DNA of 64,000 nt from the NCBI GenBank assembly GCA_916613615.1, contig OU744721.1:55500747-55564746 (forward strand), read 5' to 3'. The stretch is from Steromphala cineraria (lineage: Eukaryota > Mollusca > Gastropoda > Trochida > Trochidae). A program made the position numbers and the translations under genes. Position 1 is the stretch's first letter. Each line of letters opens with the position of its first letter. Shown piece after piece: positions 45,438 through 58,124 of the stretch. The notes below the pieces were generated by a model that worked only from the letters and a program-made list of their open reading frames with translations, did not search any database and was not told where the DNA came from.

Positions 45438-47078
45438 CGTGTTTGTTTCGGGGAAAAGCTGAGTTTCCATCCGTTAAGGAATATTTTCCTTTAATTGTGC
45501 ACTGATTCGTTCAAAATCGATACCTTTCCCTTGTAATACTTAGGGGGACCTGATTTAAAAACAATCCTATTTCAATCATTTTAATGATAAAATCTAAGAC
45601 AATTTAGTAAATGATAAAGTGTGATGAATTGTAGATAAATTGATACAAGGTACCGATGTGTGTCTATGAGACCAGTGGAAAACATTGTGGAGACGAATGG
45701 CATTAGACACAGTACTTGAACTAATTTAGATCGATTGACTCTCGATAAGGATCGGAAATTCCATTATCTTGTTCATTAATCAGTCACTGTTCAACTTACG
45801 ATGATAGGTTTTTATTGTAATTCACAATAGTTCTTCACAAGACAATAGAAAATTCTAACTCTTTTTGTAGTCTGCAGTGAGTTAATACAACTTATAGTCA
45901 TGTTACAATATCTTAGCCTAATAGAATATTTGGCCATTTTAAATTTGTAATTCACTTTTTTTCTATGAAGATTCAGGTTGTACAACTTTGTTACGAAACT
46001 ATTTTGAAATATACCAAAATGACATATGGTACTAATGGTAACATTGGAAACAATGGCTGCAATTCAAGCCAACGAGGGTTCTTGATACGCGCCTTAGGTG
46101 TGATAGTCTCCTATAGAGCCTCGGATCCTCATCTCCTGGTTAAACATTATAAGTAACAGTACCTCAGTCATTTCCTTTTGCTGCGGCATTGGGAGTACAT
46201 ATAGATAGAGGACTATTGATCTTACCTATTCAAATCATTGGTTGTAAATGGTAAGTACCAAATTATTGTTTCACAATGTCATTTCATTGCTCTCAAACGT
46301 CATGCTAAAAATAAATTCCCAAGATGTTGAAACCCCTAAAAGGCGCATCTCCACATGCTGATTGAGTCATATACAAGTTTCGCTAATCTAGGTTTTATAT
46401 ATTTTGAGGTTGGCTTAGCAAACAAAACCGCTAAGTTTCCATACAACCCAGCAAAAATAATTTGACCAAAACACCCAAAATGTTCATTAATGTATTTACT
46501 TGTCGATGTGTCCACATTTCGAGTTTCGTTGATATAGGTCTTAGAGTGTTTAAGTTTTTGTCTTAAACAAGATTGAAACGGACGGAGGGGGCCCATTCAA
46601 TATCCACAACATCTTCGTCGGGCGGGAAAATAAAAGTTTTTTGACTATGAGCTTTTAGTTTTTCACAGAGCACGGCAACCTTAAATAGCAACTGAATCGT
46701 GACATAAGAGTCGGCGACTAGAAGCTAGTTTTCTAGAAGTGTTTTCACTAGCTGAAATGTTACAGATACTTCAGACTGAAATGATTTGCTGTTATTAGAT
46801 TCTTCTGAATTAAAGAAGTTGTAAATTGAGATTGGATCAATTCAATATTCCATCGTAACTGTAGCATCAAACAAGGGAAACAAACAGCTTGGTTCCCGTT
46901 TGTCCAGTTGATTGCCAAATAGGATTCCACACTCAAATATATGTTAAACTCTGTTATGACTTATGCTTTTATAGATTGTTTTTTAACTTTTATAATAAAT
47001 TACCGAAATCACATTACCAAAATTACATGTAATTTGCAGTCCGAGGCATGAATTCACCTTCATAGTTAAAAGTATATA
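45438..47078. other. Intergenic sequence with one unexplained open frame
   Basis: A minus-strand 86-codon frame (46336-46596) reads KTYINETRNVDTSTSKYINE then HFGCFGQIIFAGLYGNLAVL, which is more protein-like than its surroundings. It has no start context, splice sites or family that I can name. A fossil of a dispersed repeat is the likeliest explanation. The rest holds nothing recognisable. Confidence 0.3.
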
Positions 47079-47128
47079 CCGTATTCGACGTAATAAGCGC
47101 TCTGCTCCAATAAGCGCGAATACGGTAA
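47079..47128. repeat. 50-bp hairpin element (ACCGTATTCG ends)
   Basis: accgtattcgacgtaataagcgc pairs imperfectly with gcgctt...gcgcgaatacggt. Terminal ACCGTATTCG and its complement frame a small palindrome typical of very short DNA-transposon derivatives. Confidence 0.55.
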
Positions 47129-47585
47129 GGTTTTAAAGTTATATCTAGGGTTTTAAAAAATAATTACGATTTCACTGTTACGATGGTAATTAATGAACTT
47201 ACTTTCATAATATGTTCATTTAGATGTATAAAGTATAATATATTACTCTTGTATATTGAAACCTTTGTTGATTTATACCAATACTCTCATTTTAGTTAGG
47301 GAGTACCTTGTTCCTGGATATGTCACTGAGAGGACTAAAATATTAGGATATAAATCATGCTAACCAATTGATTCGTGTACAGGATATCTGTTTGATGTCA
47401 CGACACACCATAATTGGGTATAGCTCGCCAGACGAAATGATCCCAAAGCTTCAGTTGAGCTGCCTTCTTTAAGAAAGATATCCGGATGTCGTATGATCAC
47501 ACCAGGCGGATGTTTCTCGCACGATAAACATATTATATAAAACATACTGAAATGCGTCCATCAAAACGTTACATCTTCCAAAGGT

Positions 47586-47620
47586 ATATATAATTTATAT
47601 ATATATATATATATATATGT
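47586..47620. repeat. (TA)n microsatellite
   Basis: About 13 uninterrupted TA units (atttatatatatatatatat...atg). Nothing else of note. Confidence 0.85.
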
Positions 47621-48769
47621 TAAATCTTACGTAAAAACACCCTATGTCAATCATCAAATATCAACTTTTTATTTTCAGTTAAATGTCTTGAACCATTTAT
47701 GTTCATGTACCTGTCAAGTTATAAACCTTAAATGGCTAAAACATGACATAAATGTTCAGATATATAAAGCTGCTTCCTCTTCTATTTACATCAAAATTCA
47801 GTCAAATAAATAATTTATCATATAATTTCCCGTTTAATCATAGTAATAGAATATTTAATAAGAATATGTTATTGATTCATTTGTAAACAGCAGGTTTGCG
47901 TTAAAATGGACCACTAACCATTACCCTGATACTTTTGGCTTTGAAGTAAATTTTTTGCTTAACTCCGCAAACACCACCTCAATCTACTTGAACAAACATC
48001 CCCTAGTATAGGGCAATATTAAAGAAAATAGACATCTTCCAATGAAAACTGATTTTATTTTTTTACATAAATGTTCTTTAGGGAAATTCATATATGTTGT
48101 TCACCTTTCTCCTAGAAACATTCTCAATTAAATGTTATCAACAAAAAAATGAAGTTCCTAGGAAGAAGGAACAAACTAGTACTATAACTACGCTGAAATA
48201 TACATAAAAGTTATTATGATCTTAAGATCTATTTTAAATGCTTTCCTATAAGTAATATAATAGGATATATCCGTGAGCATTTCATATCTTTCGATTACTT
48301 ATGATTTTCATTTCGACGTACTGCGTTCTACCTATTCGAATTTCTTAGTACTTTTACATGAACACGTAATATTGAAAGATTCCAATCACTTTTTAAACTA
48401 TTCAACACTTGGCAGATACACCAGATTATATTTTTAAAGATATTTAAGATTCTCCAGTTACTGAAAATGATTCACAAATACAAACAACATTATTTTTGTT
48501 CATCTTGATACTAATTTTTTTTAAATTGGTTCGTTTGACAAAAGTAGGTGTTGAACAGACAAGCTGTTATTAAGCACAGTCCTGATATTATGATACATAG
48601 CAATTAACCCTATCTCGGGAGCCATGAGTGTGTCATATTGAATGGCATGGTGCCACGAGGCATTATTGGAAGACAGCTTGTATCAAACTGAGTGTCTGTC
48701 TTGTAACAACGTTAGCCCAAAACATGTCAAAACGTCTGAAGATCACAGAGGCTGATATTGAACTCAATC
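47621..48769. other. Intergenic sequence, nothing recognised
   Basis: AT-rich with scattered chance frames. No elements, exons or RNA genes supported. Confidence 0.45.
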
Positions 48770-48773
48770 TTAA

Positions 48774-49123
48774 AGGGGCTGTAGCATGTTTTTTGGGGGG
48801 AATACAAGGTGATATCAGGAAAAAGAAAATAAATGGTTTCAATTGAAAGAAATGCATTTGAGCTAAACGAAGTAATTCAAATATATAACGTAAAGGTTAG
48901 CCATGTGATTGCTTTTTCTTACACAAATGAAATAAAAGGTGTTCGCACAAAATGGCCGCCAATTGATTTTATGTGAATCTTCATACTTTGTTCTCTGACT
49001 ATGGATAAATGGCTTGTGTAATGAGATTTTTGACACTGTCAAAATAATACTTTTAACATTACCTTACAATTATCAGTGAACATTTCAAAATATGTAATTA
49101 TCAAAAAACGTGCTACTGCCCCT
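48774..49123 (+). mobile_element. TTAA-type MITE (AGGGGCAG family)
   Basis: TTAA flanks at 48770-48773 and 49124-49127. Left end AGGGGCTGTAGCATG, right end CGTGCTACTGCCCCT. 350 bp, forward orientation. Confidence 0.92.
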
Positions 49124-49127
49124 TTAA

Positions 49128-49899
49128 AGACCACGATCAGTTTCCCGTAATTTTGATAACTTTTTCAAAGCAGTGACAATGACAATCACGAGTTAATAAT
49201 GTTTGAAAAACTAAGATCAATATAAATTTTGAATCCACGAATAATTATGACTGTTTGAAGATTTCATCGAAAACCATAATTTTTCATGTGTTGGTATTGG
49301 GGATGAATATGTGAGATATTTAGAACTTATATCACGAGTAATACAACTCGTTCGTATCAAAGCAAAACAATATGTGGTGAAAATCACCGATTGACACTTT
49401 AATCTGTCTCTTATGTGCAATTTTATATGTTACTGGTCATGGTGACAGAAGTCACATTAAATATGATATCCCCCGCAAATATTTTTAGGTCAAATTTTAA
49501 GGGTATCGTTAATTAAGATTTTTCTCAAAATCTGTTCTCCAGATTTGCTTCAGAATATCCATATCTTGATGGGGTTCGGATATAAGAATCGTGCAATTAT
49601 TGTTACGGATCCGGAGTCATTGCCCACATTCAGTGTTTTTGAACAAAAGAGCGGGAGCGAAAATGAAAATTACTTTGTTGGAATGTTGATGACTAGATCG
49701 TTTTGTTAACATTTATTTATATTTGTTAACGATCAACTTCAAGGACTTGTTTATTGCATCATTCTACATTTGAACATAGGTTTATGCGTAGCTCCAATCA
49801 AAGCAAAACGAGGCATTTGGCTTGATGGATATCAGGGTAAGGTGGAAGCTAGGAGGAAACAAATAGGTTGTATTGGGATGGTCTATTGCAAATTTGATA
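49128..49899. other. Intergenic sequence, nothing recognised
   Basis: No gene, repeat or regulatory structure that I can support. Confidence 0.45.
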
Positions 49900-49903
49900 T
49901 TAA

Positions 49904-50096
49904 AGGGGGCAGTAGCACGTTTTTTGAAAATTTTATATTTTTAATTTTAACTGATAATTGTACGCTCATGCTTAATGTAATAATTTGAGAGTGTCAAACA
50001 TTGCATTACACAAACCAATTATCCATAGTCAGGGAACATATTATGAGGTTTCACATAAAGTACATTGGCTGTCATTTCTTTTTGAACACCTTTTTG
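49904..50096 (-). mobile_element. TTAA-type MITE, truncated
   Basis: TTAA at 49900-49903 and end AGGGGGCAGTAGCACG. The reverse-orientation interior runs to 'tttttgaacacctttt' and stops. The other half is deleted. Confidence 0.85.
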
Positions 50097-53011
50097 TTTG
50101 CTTACTTTGTCGAGGTGTTTTCATTGTTGTTTAAATTTTGTACCACGACTTGAAGAGATTATTTTCACTTAATTATCTTTTAAAGTGCTTGCCTTTTGCA
50201 TTGAAACATTTGATTGTTTCAATAATTTTATGAAAAATGATATTTGGTTCTAATAAGTTGTATATAGATAGCATAAATTGTCTTTTTTCCTCATTTCCGA
50301 ATATTGTATGTTTTATAATTGCGTTCACAAATTGTATTGACAGAGTATACAATTGTGTCGAATGAATATATTTAATGGTTGTCATTAGTGTATCGTTCTT
50401 TGAAGATAGAAATACATTAAGTGGTTTATGTATTACTCAGATGTTCGTTAAACTACATATTTCTCATATCAACTGTAAAAACCTTTGTTAGTAATGTCAT
50501 AAGTTTATATTTATGTGTCGCACACACAGTAACTTAGCTTTATACTAACACAAATATTTCACCGAGATCAGCAAGTTTTCAAATATCAATACATTGAACT
50601 TCGGCTTCGGATAACACCACCATTCAGACATTTTATGTTTGTCAAATAATTTTATTGAAATATTTTCCGAGTTTCAGGTAGATTTGATATCGGCTTGCTT
50701 TCACCAAATGTCCTATTTCAGATTCAATGTAAATTGGAGGCATTATTTGACAGACTTTGATGTATAAAACCACTCTATATTCACAACTATCTTATTACCA
50801 AAATACATCAACGTCTTCGGCCCAAATCGTAGAAAAATATTCATCTTAACGTAATATCTGTGTTCCCTCACATATTCAAATTATATGGGTTTGCTTACTT
50901 GTATGTTCACATTTCGTGAAACCGATGGTGGATATTGTTGCGTTGCGGACAGTCCATGTTTCCATGTTTTTTTGTAATAATATATAGTGATTGAACTCCG
51001 AAATCTACTATCTTCGGTTTACACATTCATATCATCTCTTTCACTCACCTTTGGTATACCTAGCTCATTGTAGATGTAGATGCAGTTTTCATGGAACCAG
51101 AACTCAAGAGCACAACTCCAGAGCAAAACTCCAAAACTAATAGATCTAGTTTATTAAAACTCCGTACAAGTCAGTCAGCATGAGTAGATTTGCCTTTTTG
51201 GGTCTTAACATTCTCCAGAATTTTAAATTGTGGCGGTTTCCATGGAACTGGAATTAATTATGACCAATGATATTAATAATAATAAGATAGCTATTCTGAT
51301 TGATTTAGGACCGGTTAGACATGTCACTCTCTGATGACCCATGTTTTTATTGCATCGAGATAGTAAACTACAGCATCAAAGTTATATCAACATAACCATA
51401 AATAGTTCCATTGCTTAAGAACATTCTCGTCATGATTCTGGAATAAAAAGGAAGCATACAACGTCATCACAAGATTGAATTCAAATCACCAGGGGTGATG
51501 GATGTTAAGAGAATAAAAGACTATAAAACAGATTGGATGCTTGGACGCAGGAGCTAAATTTGTATAAATTGCCCATGACAAGCGGTACGAATATATGCAA
51601 CCCGCAATTTTATTTTATGAAAAAGTGTTTGTTGTGTGTAACGTTGAGTCAAGATGTACGTTGAAATCTGTAAGGGGACCTACAAACGGCGAAAGTGTAT
51701 GAGACTCCACCTTTCAGTTAACATTAATCGCCTTAGATCACGGATGATGTCTCCTCGTCTCGAATGTTCACCCTTTTGTGATGTCCAGATCTTCTTTCTA
51801 GAAAAAGTAATATAGCACAGATAAAAAATAAGTGTATTTGTTAATTTACCAGCTGTGTTTTTACGCACTCCGTTTCATTTCCATTGGATTGTGTCATGCC
51901 GAATACAAAAACCACTAAATTGGTTAAGAAATCATACCAATTGCCATGTTCCTTCTTGTTTTCAAAAGTCTGTATACAAATTGCATCATGCCACATACCA
52001 AAATAAACCTTTCAATCGAGAAATTGTTTTAAATGTAACCAAAATGTTGTTTTTAAACCTAGAGTCATTTACTCTGTTGACAATGGACATTATGCCTTGT
52101 TTGAATTAATTTCCTCATACTTACTTTTGAACATATATAAAATTGTTAACACACTTTCTGGAAGGTCAAGTGCAGACTTCATTACCCTACAAGTTTTGGT
52201 AATTTGTGTAAAAAACAATTTGTAAGTCTCCCGCGTCTCTTTAAGGAACAATGAGATGGATCGCAAAGGTCAACAAAATAGCCTAATTGGTAACTTAAGA
52301 AAATGGCAAAGCAATTACCAACTTTTTCCTTCTTTGGTGTCAATATCGAGAAGAAAGATAACGCCAGCGCCTGGAAAGTGTATAGTGACCAGGAGGAATG
52401 TCGAAATGTCATGATTGAAAAAATAAATCGGTTAAAATATAAAAAGTAATGTAACTATAGTTGTGTTAAATATGTTAGATACTACTTCAAATATCTACCA
52501 CATATTGACAAAAATCTAGTTCTTTTAAGGTTTCCAACTGATTTTTCAAAATAATTGCAACTTAATAAGATTTATTCATTTTATTAGGTAAATACTACTT
52601 GTACAAATGCAAGCTGAACACTACCAAGTTTTACTCATTTTAAAAATGAGTTGAGATTGAGATATTATATAGAAAAATGTTGCAAAAAAGAATTTTATGC
52701 CAAGTAGGTTATGTACCATTGTTTATTCAAAGACGACTGAATCATTAATGTCTAACTTTTTAAAATTGATCTAGTATTGGTGTGAATGGTGTGTGAAAGT
52801 TTCTGTCTGTATTTTATTGTTTAAAAAAGGCTTCCTTGTAACCCAGACTGAATTTGATTTCATTTATGTCTGTCGACTTGGCAGTCCCCTGGCTGCTGAG
52901 TTTTTGATTGTTACAGGGTTTGAGGAATAAAAAAAAAAAAAAAAAAAACATAACAAAAAAAACAGATTTATCATTAAACGTACATAGAGATTGATGCCCA
53001 AGCGGATATTT
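50097..53011. other. Intergenic sequence with short dispersed motifs
   Basis: About 51085-51260 shares short motifs ('ttccatggaac', 'actccaaaa.ta.tagatctag', 'gtcagtca.catg') with 57728-57830, perhaps an old dispersed repeat. A poly-A run of 20 is at 52930-52949. No exon with both splice sites and a protein-like frame was accepted. Confidence 0.4.
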
Positions 53012-53083
53012 CATATTGTTTTTACAACACGCGGCTCTGTAAAATCATATGTTTCACTGACACGAGTGTTGTAAACCAATATG
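53012..53083. repeat. Inverted repeat
   Basis: catattgtttttacaacac faces gtgttgtaaaccaatatg across 35 bp. A moderately imperfect hairpin. Confidence 0.6.
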
Positions 53084-53863
53084 ACATCTCGCGAGTGTGT
53101 CAATTTCTTTATTATCCATAACGTCAGAGGGCCAGAATTCCGATTATCCGATTATCGTCAATAGTGAAATGAATCATGTCAGGAATGGATACATCTGTAA
53201 CTCGGTCACGGTGAAAAAGGTAAAAGACTTATTGTGTAGCGCCAGTTTCAAACAGCAGAACTTAAACAGAAATATCACTATTTTGATGTAATCTATCAAT
53301 TGCAATATAACCAAGGATGAAGACACTCAGAATTAACATTCTTCTTTTTTTCAAATCATGTTTTTTGTGTCAAAGTCAGTCCGATGAAATGACACGTTTG
53401 CACTGATTCCACACGCCCGCTCTGTCAGTGTACATGACTTTGCACGTGGTGCACGCTTTTCGCGTGCTACTCGGAAGCCCTCAGTCGCGCTAACACAGAA
53501 AGGAAGAAAGCTCGATAAGTAGTCCCACATCACGTGGTTGTCTAAATCGCTAATTACCGCTATGGTTTATGACACATGTCCAACATAATCGTAATTTATG
53601 TCATGAGTTATTTAATCACATATGGATAATAGATAATCTTTTGTTACCTGATTTACCCAGATTACCAACATTATCTGGGGTATAATTATAAAACTATGGT
53701 AATGACTTTGCATATTTGCTATTGTAGTTATGATGTGAGATTTCAAACCTTGCTTTAACACTCAATGTATGAGAAACCAATCGTTTAAACATTCTGGTAT
53801 GATTACGACTTCAGATAATAGGATTGAGAAGAAAACTAATAAAAACTCACAAGGAGTGAAATA

Positions 53864-53953
53864 ATGGAGATCGTCGAAACATCGAAACCCGGGGTGACCG
53901 AGGATGCCAAAGCCAAAAAATTTAAATACAAGCACATCTTCACACAGGCCTAC
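53864..53953 (+). CDS. Candidate first coding exon of an unrecognised gene
   Basis: The ATG at 53864 (context aataATGg) opens a frame whose GC content and codon use stand out from the flanks. It reads MEIVETSKPGVTEDAKAKKF and continues KYKHIFTQAY up to a possible donor, TAC|GTAACT, at 53954. If not spliced, the frame runs 19 codons further to TAA at 54008-54010. A short charged N-terminus followed by a YKHxFTQAYVTL-type start of a hydrophobic segment resembles the beginning of multi-pass transporters of the sugar-porter type. That is only a resemblance and no later exon was found. The donor is mediocre at positions +5 and -1. Confidence 0.33.
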
Positions 53954-54561
53954 GTAACTTTAATTCCTTGCTGCATAATGAACATAGATACCAAATTTTC
54001 CTAATACAAACTCCCCGGGATGATATAGTGAAGAAAGTATGTTCATTCGGTCAATTTGTAACCAAAGATGCCTAACGCCTTGGAAGCATTCGATATCAAT
54101 AAACTCACCCACTTTGATGAGAATAGATATTAATGTAATCAGACATCGATGCGAAGGCGGTCTATCTTTTCTATATCGGAGAATAGACGGATAATTGGCA
54201 CCATGGTCACGTAACTTCATTTAAAGGTCATTGTATGTCTTTTTTCAAGATGACAAGCATTATTCGATATCTTAGGTCTCTCCTGTAATCCATTTAATCC
54301 ATTGTTTATCATCCATTAATCTTTAAGATCTGTTTCAAAGTTTTACAATGACGTCGGATTCATCAACTATGTCAAGTAGTTAAATTGTAGTTTGGAAGTC
54401 CCCGAAGCACGATGTTTTCCTATTTTTATTTAAATGGTTCAAATCAGACATTTCATAATTTATGAAATATTTCCTTCCTGGGGAACCTATTTCTCTCCCC
54501 ACCGAGAAAGCTCAAGTCAACTTCGTTAAGATGTTAGCACCACTTCGAGCCCTGTTGGAAG
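53954..54561. other. Possible intron or intergenic sequence
   Basis: Nothing recognisable. The minus-strand 86-codon frame at 53960-54220 has no supporting signals. Confidence 0.4.
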
Positions 54562-54888
54562 TGATATTGTACATTTTTCACTATTATTGCACGTTAATGC
54601 TAAATGTGTTATTTCAATAGTTTCAAATATCTTATCGCACAAACCAATCATCCATAGTCAGAGAACAAATTATAAAGATTCAAATAAAGTCCATTGGCGG
54701 CCATTTTAGTGTGAACACCTTTTATTCATTTTGTGTAAGAAAAGGGAATCGCATGGCTGAACTTTACATGATATATTTTAGTTATTACTGCTTCATTTAG
54801 TTTGAATACATTGTATTTCAATAGGAACCATTTATTTTCATTTTTCTGACATTACCTTATAATCCCCCTAAAACGTGCTACTGACCCT
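54562..54888 (-). mobile_element. TTAA-type MITE, left end lost
   Basis: The interior from 'ttgcacgttaatgctaaatg' through 'ccattggcggccattt' to 'aaaacgtgctactgaccct' is in reverse orientation. TTAA at 54889-54892. The left terminus has been replaced by unrelated sequence. Confidence 0.85.
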
Positions 54889-54892
54889 TTAA

Positions 54893-55437
54893 AGTATAAG
54901 GCGAAAACTGAAAGAAGTCCTTTTTGTGTGAACACATTTTATTCTCTTGCAATTGGTTGAATATATATCACCCACTTCGTAAGATCCCTTAGAAAACGTG
55001 GTACAATACCTAAAAAAGAGGCGAATGCTTTCTTGAGTTTTCACATGAATATTTCAACTCCGACACGTGGCATTTATATCAAACAAACATGATAAACATT
55101 TCTGAAGCTTCAAACATTTCCTTGATTATCTTTACTTCCTGTTCTTAGATATGGTTCGTTCTTTTGAACTGACTCAACTTTTTTCAATAATATAAGTGAT
55201 CAGCGCTTAGTCGGTTATTTTATTTGTCTTTGTGTATAATTTATGAGAGTGCGCCATTTGCTTAAGGGCTTCGGTATCATAGGAAAATCATTGAAGGTCC
55301 AAGCATGTTAATCTTAGAGAATTCTGTTTGAGGTGAATTGAGTCATAGTAATATCATAAGAATATAATTGAAAACTCATGTCCATATCCCTCGCCGCGTT
55401 TGACTCGTACACTGCCCAAACGGCGCTTAACAATAAA
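54893..55437. other. Intergenic sequence
   Basis: A 25-bp scrap of MITE interior (tttgtgtgaacacattttattc) at about 54922. Otherwise nothing recognised. Confidence 0.45.
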
Positions 55438-55438
55438 A

Positions 55439-55640
55439 ATTCTCTCCCCACAGAGGCAGATTTGCTTTTGCCATCATTTAGTAGCCAAACTGACGATTTT
55501 TGAACAGCGTCGCTGATTGCACAACTAACTATGATTGCCTCCAATCAGACATCTCCCATTTTATCCCACAAAGTGGGCGTAATAGAACAGAGGTTGTATC
55601 AACATTTCATGACTTGATCCACCTCTGTGGGGAGAGAATG
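55439..55640. mobile_element. MITE with CTCTCCCCACAGAGGCAGAT ends, copy 2 (internal deletion)
   Basis: Same orientation as the copy at 3529, but ~140 bp of the left interior is missing: the left repeat joins directly to 'tttgccatcatttagtagcc'. Right terminus complete (caacatttcatgacttgatc ... ctctgtggggagagaat). Confidence 0.82.
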
Positions 55641-56326
55641 AACAATAACTCGCCTACATAAAATTCCTAATTCTCGAAAATGGATTTATGGTTAAATGGA
55701 TACTTTCAAACGCAAAATTATCTAGAAAATTTCTTTAATTTCTTTCAAATGTTTTCAAGTAAGAAATCTTGAATTGAACATAATTAATGTCAACGTTAAC
55801 AGCACATTTGGCTTGAAACAACTTTCCCCGCAAAGATTGACTCGCACCAGTTATTATTATTGGCTCTTTCATACTTGCTGATGAAAGTCGAGTTGTCAGT
55901 ATATTCTAGGCTAAAGTGACGAAGCGCAAAGTGTAATGAGACACGACATTTTTATTGGCGAAGACTTCGTTGAAAGAATTTTTTTTTAAATGCTTCAAAG
56001 CTTAGCCAGCCAAGTCAACCTATTGAACCAAACACATATTGTTTCATGATCAACTGTAAATTTGAGTCAGTAACATTTCCTGTTATCATGTGATATTCTA
56101 CATTTAAATCACAACTTTATTTAAAGAAAACTAAGAACGGTACAGTAAACTTGCTTCGTGATCTAGTGACCGAACAACATCCAACATCAGAAAAACGTCA
56201 TATACAAAGAAATTGCTTTATATTTTTCCGGAAAGTATTTTTAGCGAAAACGATAACTTTCTTATAAAGATGTAATCACGAGCGGATCGCCGACTGCGAC
56301 GTAGGGGAGAGTGAACAATGTTATTC
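55641..56326. other. Intergenic sequence, nothing recognised
   Basis: No supported feature. Confidence 0.45.
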
Positions 56327-56440
56327 TACACACAGGCCCTCGGGTCATCAAAAGTCCCAAATCGATCTCGATGAATAACAAAAGAAGAAAATTATGTATC
56401 GGGATTGATTTGGGACTTTTGATAGCCCGATGGTCTGTTA
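56327..56440. repeat. Inverted repeat (~40-bp arms)
   Basis: ggccctcgggtcatcaaaag, tcccaaatcgatctcgatga on the left match atcgggattgatttggga, cttttgatagcccgatgg on the right. The 30-nt centre is A-rich. A chance 69-codon frame crosses it. Confidence 0.7.
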
Positions 56441-56567
56441 TTCAACATGCTTTCATTTTCTTTAGTTACTATTCTGGAATACGGAACGCTAAAATACATT
56501 CACTTAGTAGATGTGATTAAAATCAACATGATAATGATTTGAAGGTTTAGAAGAACTATCAATTTCG

Positions 56568-56630
56568 GCTCCTCGCTAGATACATTCTCCACCTTACACC
56601 TCGCTATATCCGAGGTACTGTAAACGCATC
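56568..56630 (-). mobile_element. Single arm of the 61-bp-TIR element family
   Basis: ctcctcgctag.tacattctcc.ccttacacctcgc...ccg corresponds to the right terminal repeat at 5193-5254. No partner arm is seen nearby, so this is a solo or truncated end. Confidence 0.55.
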
Positions 56631-56639
56631 GGTTTAAGG

Positions 56640-57191
56640 GATGACGAAAGATATTTTTGTCAATGGGTAATTTCAGATTTCAATTTGGTTATTTCCTTAT
56701 ATATCGATAGTTACCAGATTATATTTGATTTAATCTTGGTAATCTTGGATAGACAGCACTCAAAAACGTTATAAGAAAGTTTTCGCAAACATGATATATA
56801 TACATATTTACATCCATTACATCTAAAGATCTTCGTGCATTGGAATGGGTCACTTGTGTTGTATTTTATGTACGCTTCACATTATGTTTCTGTGATATAC
56901 CGATTTAGTATGTTTATACTGGAAAGAACAAGGTCAAGATATATCAATGTTATGTCAAATATTCAATCAAACGATAAAACATATAATATTCATAATTTAA
57001 AATATATTTTATCTCTACTGATTCCGTTACTTTGTATTCTTCATTCACTTGTCCCGACCGAAACAAACAACAAAATATCAAAGCAATTCATAAAGGTAAA
57101 ATGATCAATAAGATGTCAAGGTTGGCGAAGCGGTGACCTGTTGACAGTCAGTGCTGACGCGTTCCACTATCTCTTAAATACTCCAAGAACC
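56640..57191. other. Intergenic sequence, nothing recognised
   Basis: The 89-codon plus frame at 56835-57104 is AT-driven with no family features. No element ends were found. Confidence 0.4.
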
Positions 57192-57549
57192 ATTCTCTCA
57201 CCACAGAGGCAGATCAACTCATGACATGTTGATACAACCTCTGTTTTATTACTCCGAATTTGTGGGATAGAATTGGAGACGCCTGGTTGAAGGCAATCAA
57301 AGTTAGTTGTGCAATCAGCGACACTGTTCTAAAATCATCATTTTGGCTACTTAATCATGGCAAAAGCATTGTGATATGACTAACTTTTGCAATGCAAAAA
57401 GCGTTGTCATTTGCTAAAGAAATTCAAATGAATTTCAGTGCAAATTTTGTCTGCCAGGGCAAACTATCGGAACCCACGGATTTCGGCGTCATAGAACAGA
57501 GGCTGCATGAACATTTCATGACTTGATCTGCCTCTGTTGGGAGAGAATG
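57192..57549. mobile_element. MITE with CTCTC.CCACAGAGGCAGATC ends, copy 3 (inverted)
   Basis: Termini as in copies 1 and 2, but the interior is in the opposite direction: 'gattgcc.tcaa' and 'cagcgacactgttct' come first and 'tgcaaattttgtctgccagg' comes last. At 358 bp it is the longest of the three. Confidence 0.85.
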
Positions 57550-58124
57550 TCCTAGAATATGTAGAATATGTTTTCGCTGCTGTTCTACTTTTATCCCACC
57601 GGTATGTAATACCCGCAGGATTTTGTCGTCGTATGTCCGTATATTGTTTCCGGAGTCCAAATTCATTACAAGAGGTATATGGACCAGTCATAGGGGTTTT
57701 CAACTTCTTCGAGGTTTGTTAAATATTTCCATGGAATCGTAACTAAGAATTGCGTTTCCGGGGCATGACTCCAAAATTATTAGACCTAGCTCATTAACAC
57801 TTGGCTAATTTATCAGTCATCATGTGCCACGATTGTTTAAGGATACAAATCCGATTTATTGGGGTGGATATGGCATCTTCTGATGACTTCCAATGAGGTT
57901 GATTCGTAACATAACTTTTCAAAAGAATAGATATTTACAAATGTTTATGCCGAAACCGAGGATCTAATTCGTGACCAAGAAAGCTATTACCACTTCACTT
58001 TTGAGATCAGCTGACAATTTAATGACGAAATTGTCAGGAAATTTTATTAGAGAATGTATTAAATTAAATATGTTTAAGTTTTACGTCTAATAAAATCTGA
58101 AATGAATCCCCCAATTAACTTTGA
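57550..58124. other. Intergenic sequence
   Basis: About 57728-57830 shares scattered motifs with 51085-51260. Nothing else is supported. Confidence 0.4.

Noticed and set aside
51050..51180. Minus-strand stretch with SFGVLLW, like a protein kinase, followed by a good donor
   Set aside because: Upstream stop, no kinase motifs (APE, DFG) and partial similarity to a non-coding dispersed motif at 57728-57830.
55314..57722. Open frames of 61-80 codons overlapping 55439-55640 and 57192-57549
   Set aside because: They lie within or across MITE copies on several frames and have no conserved protein.
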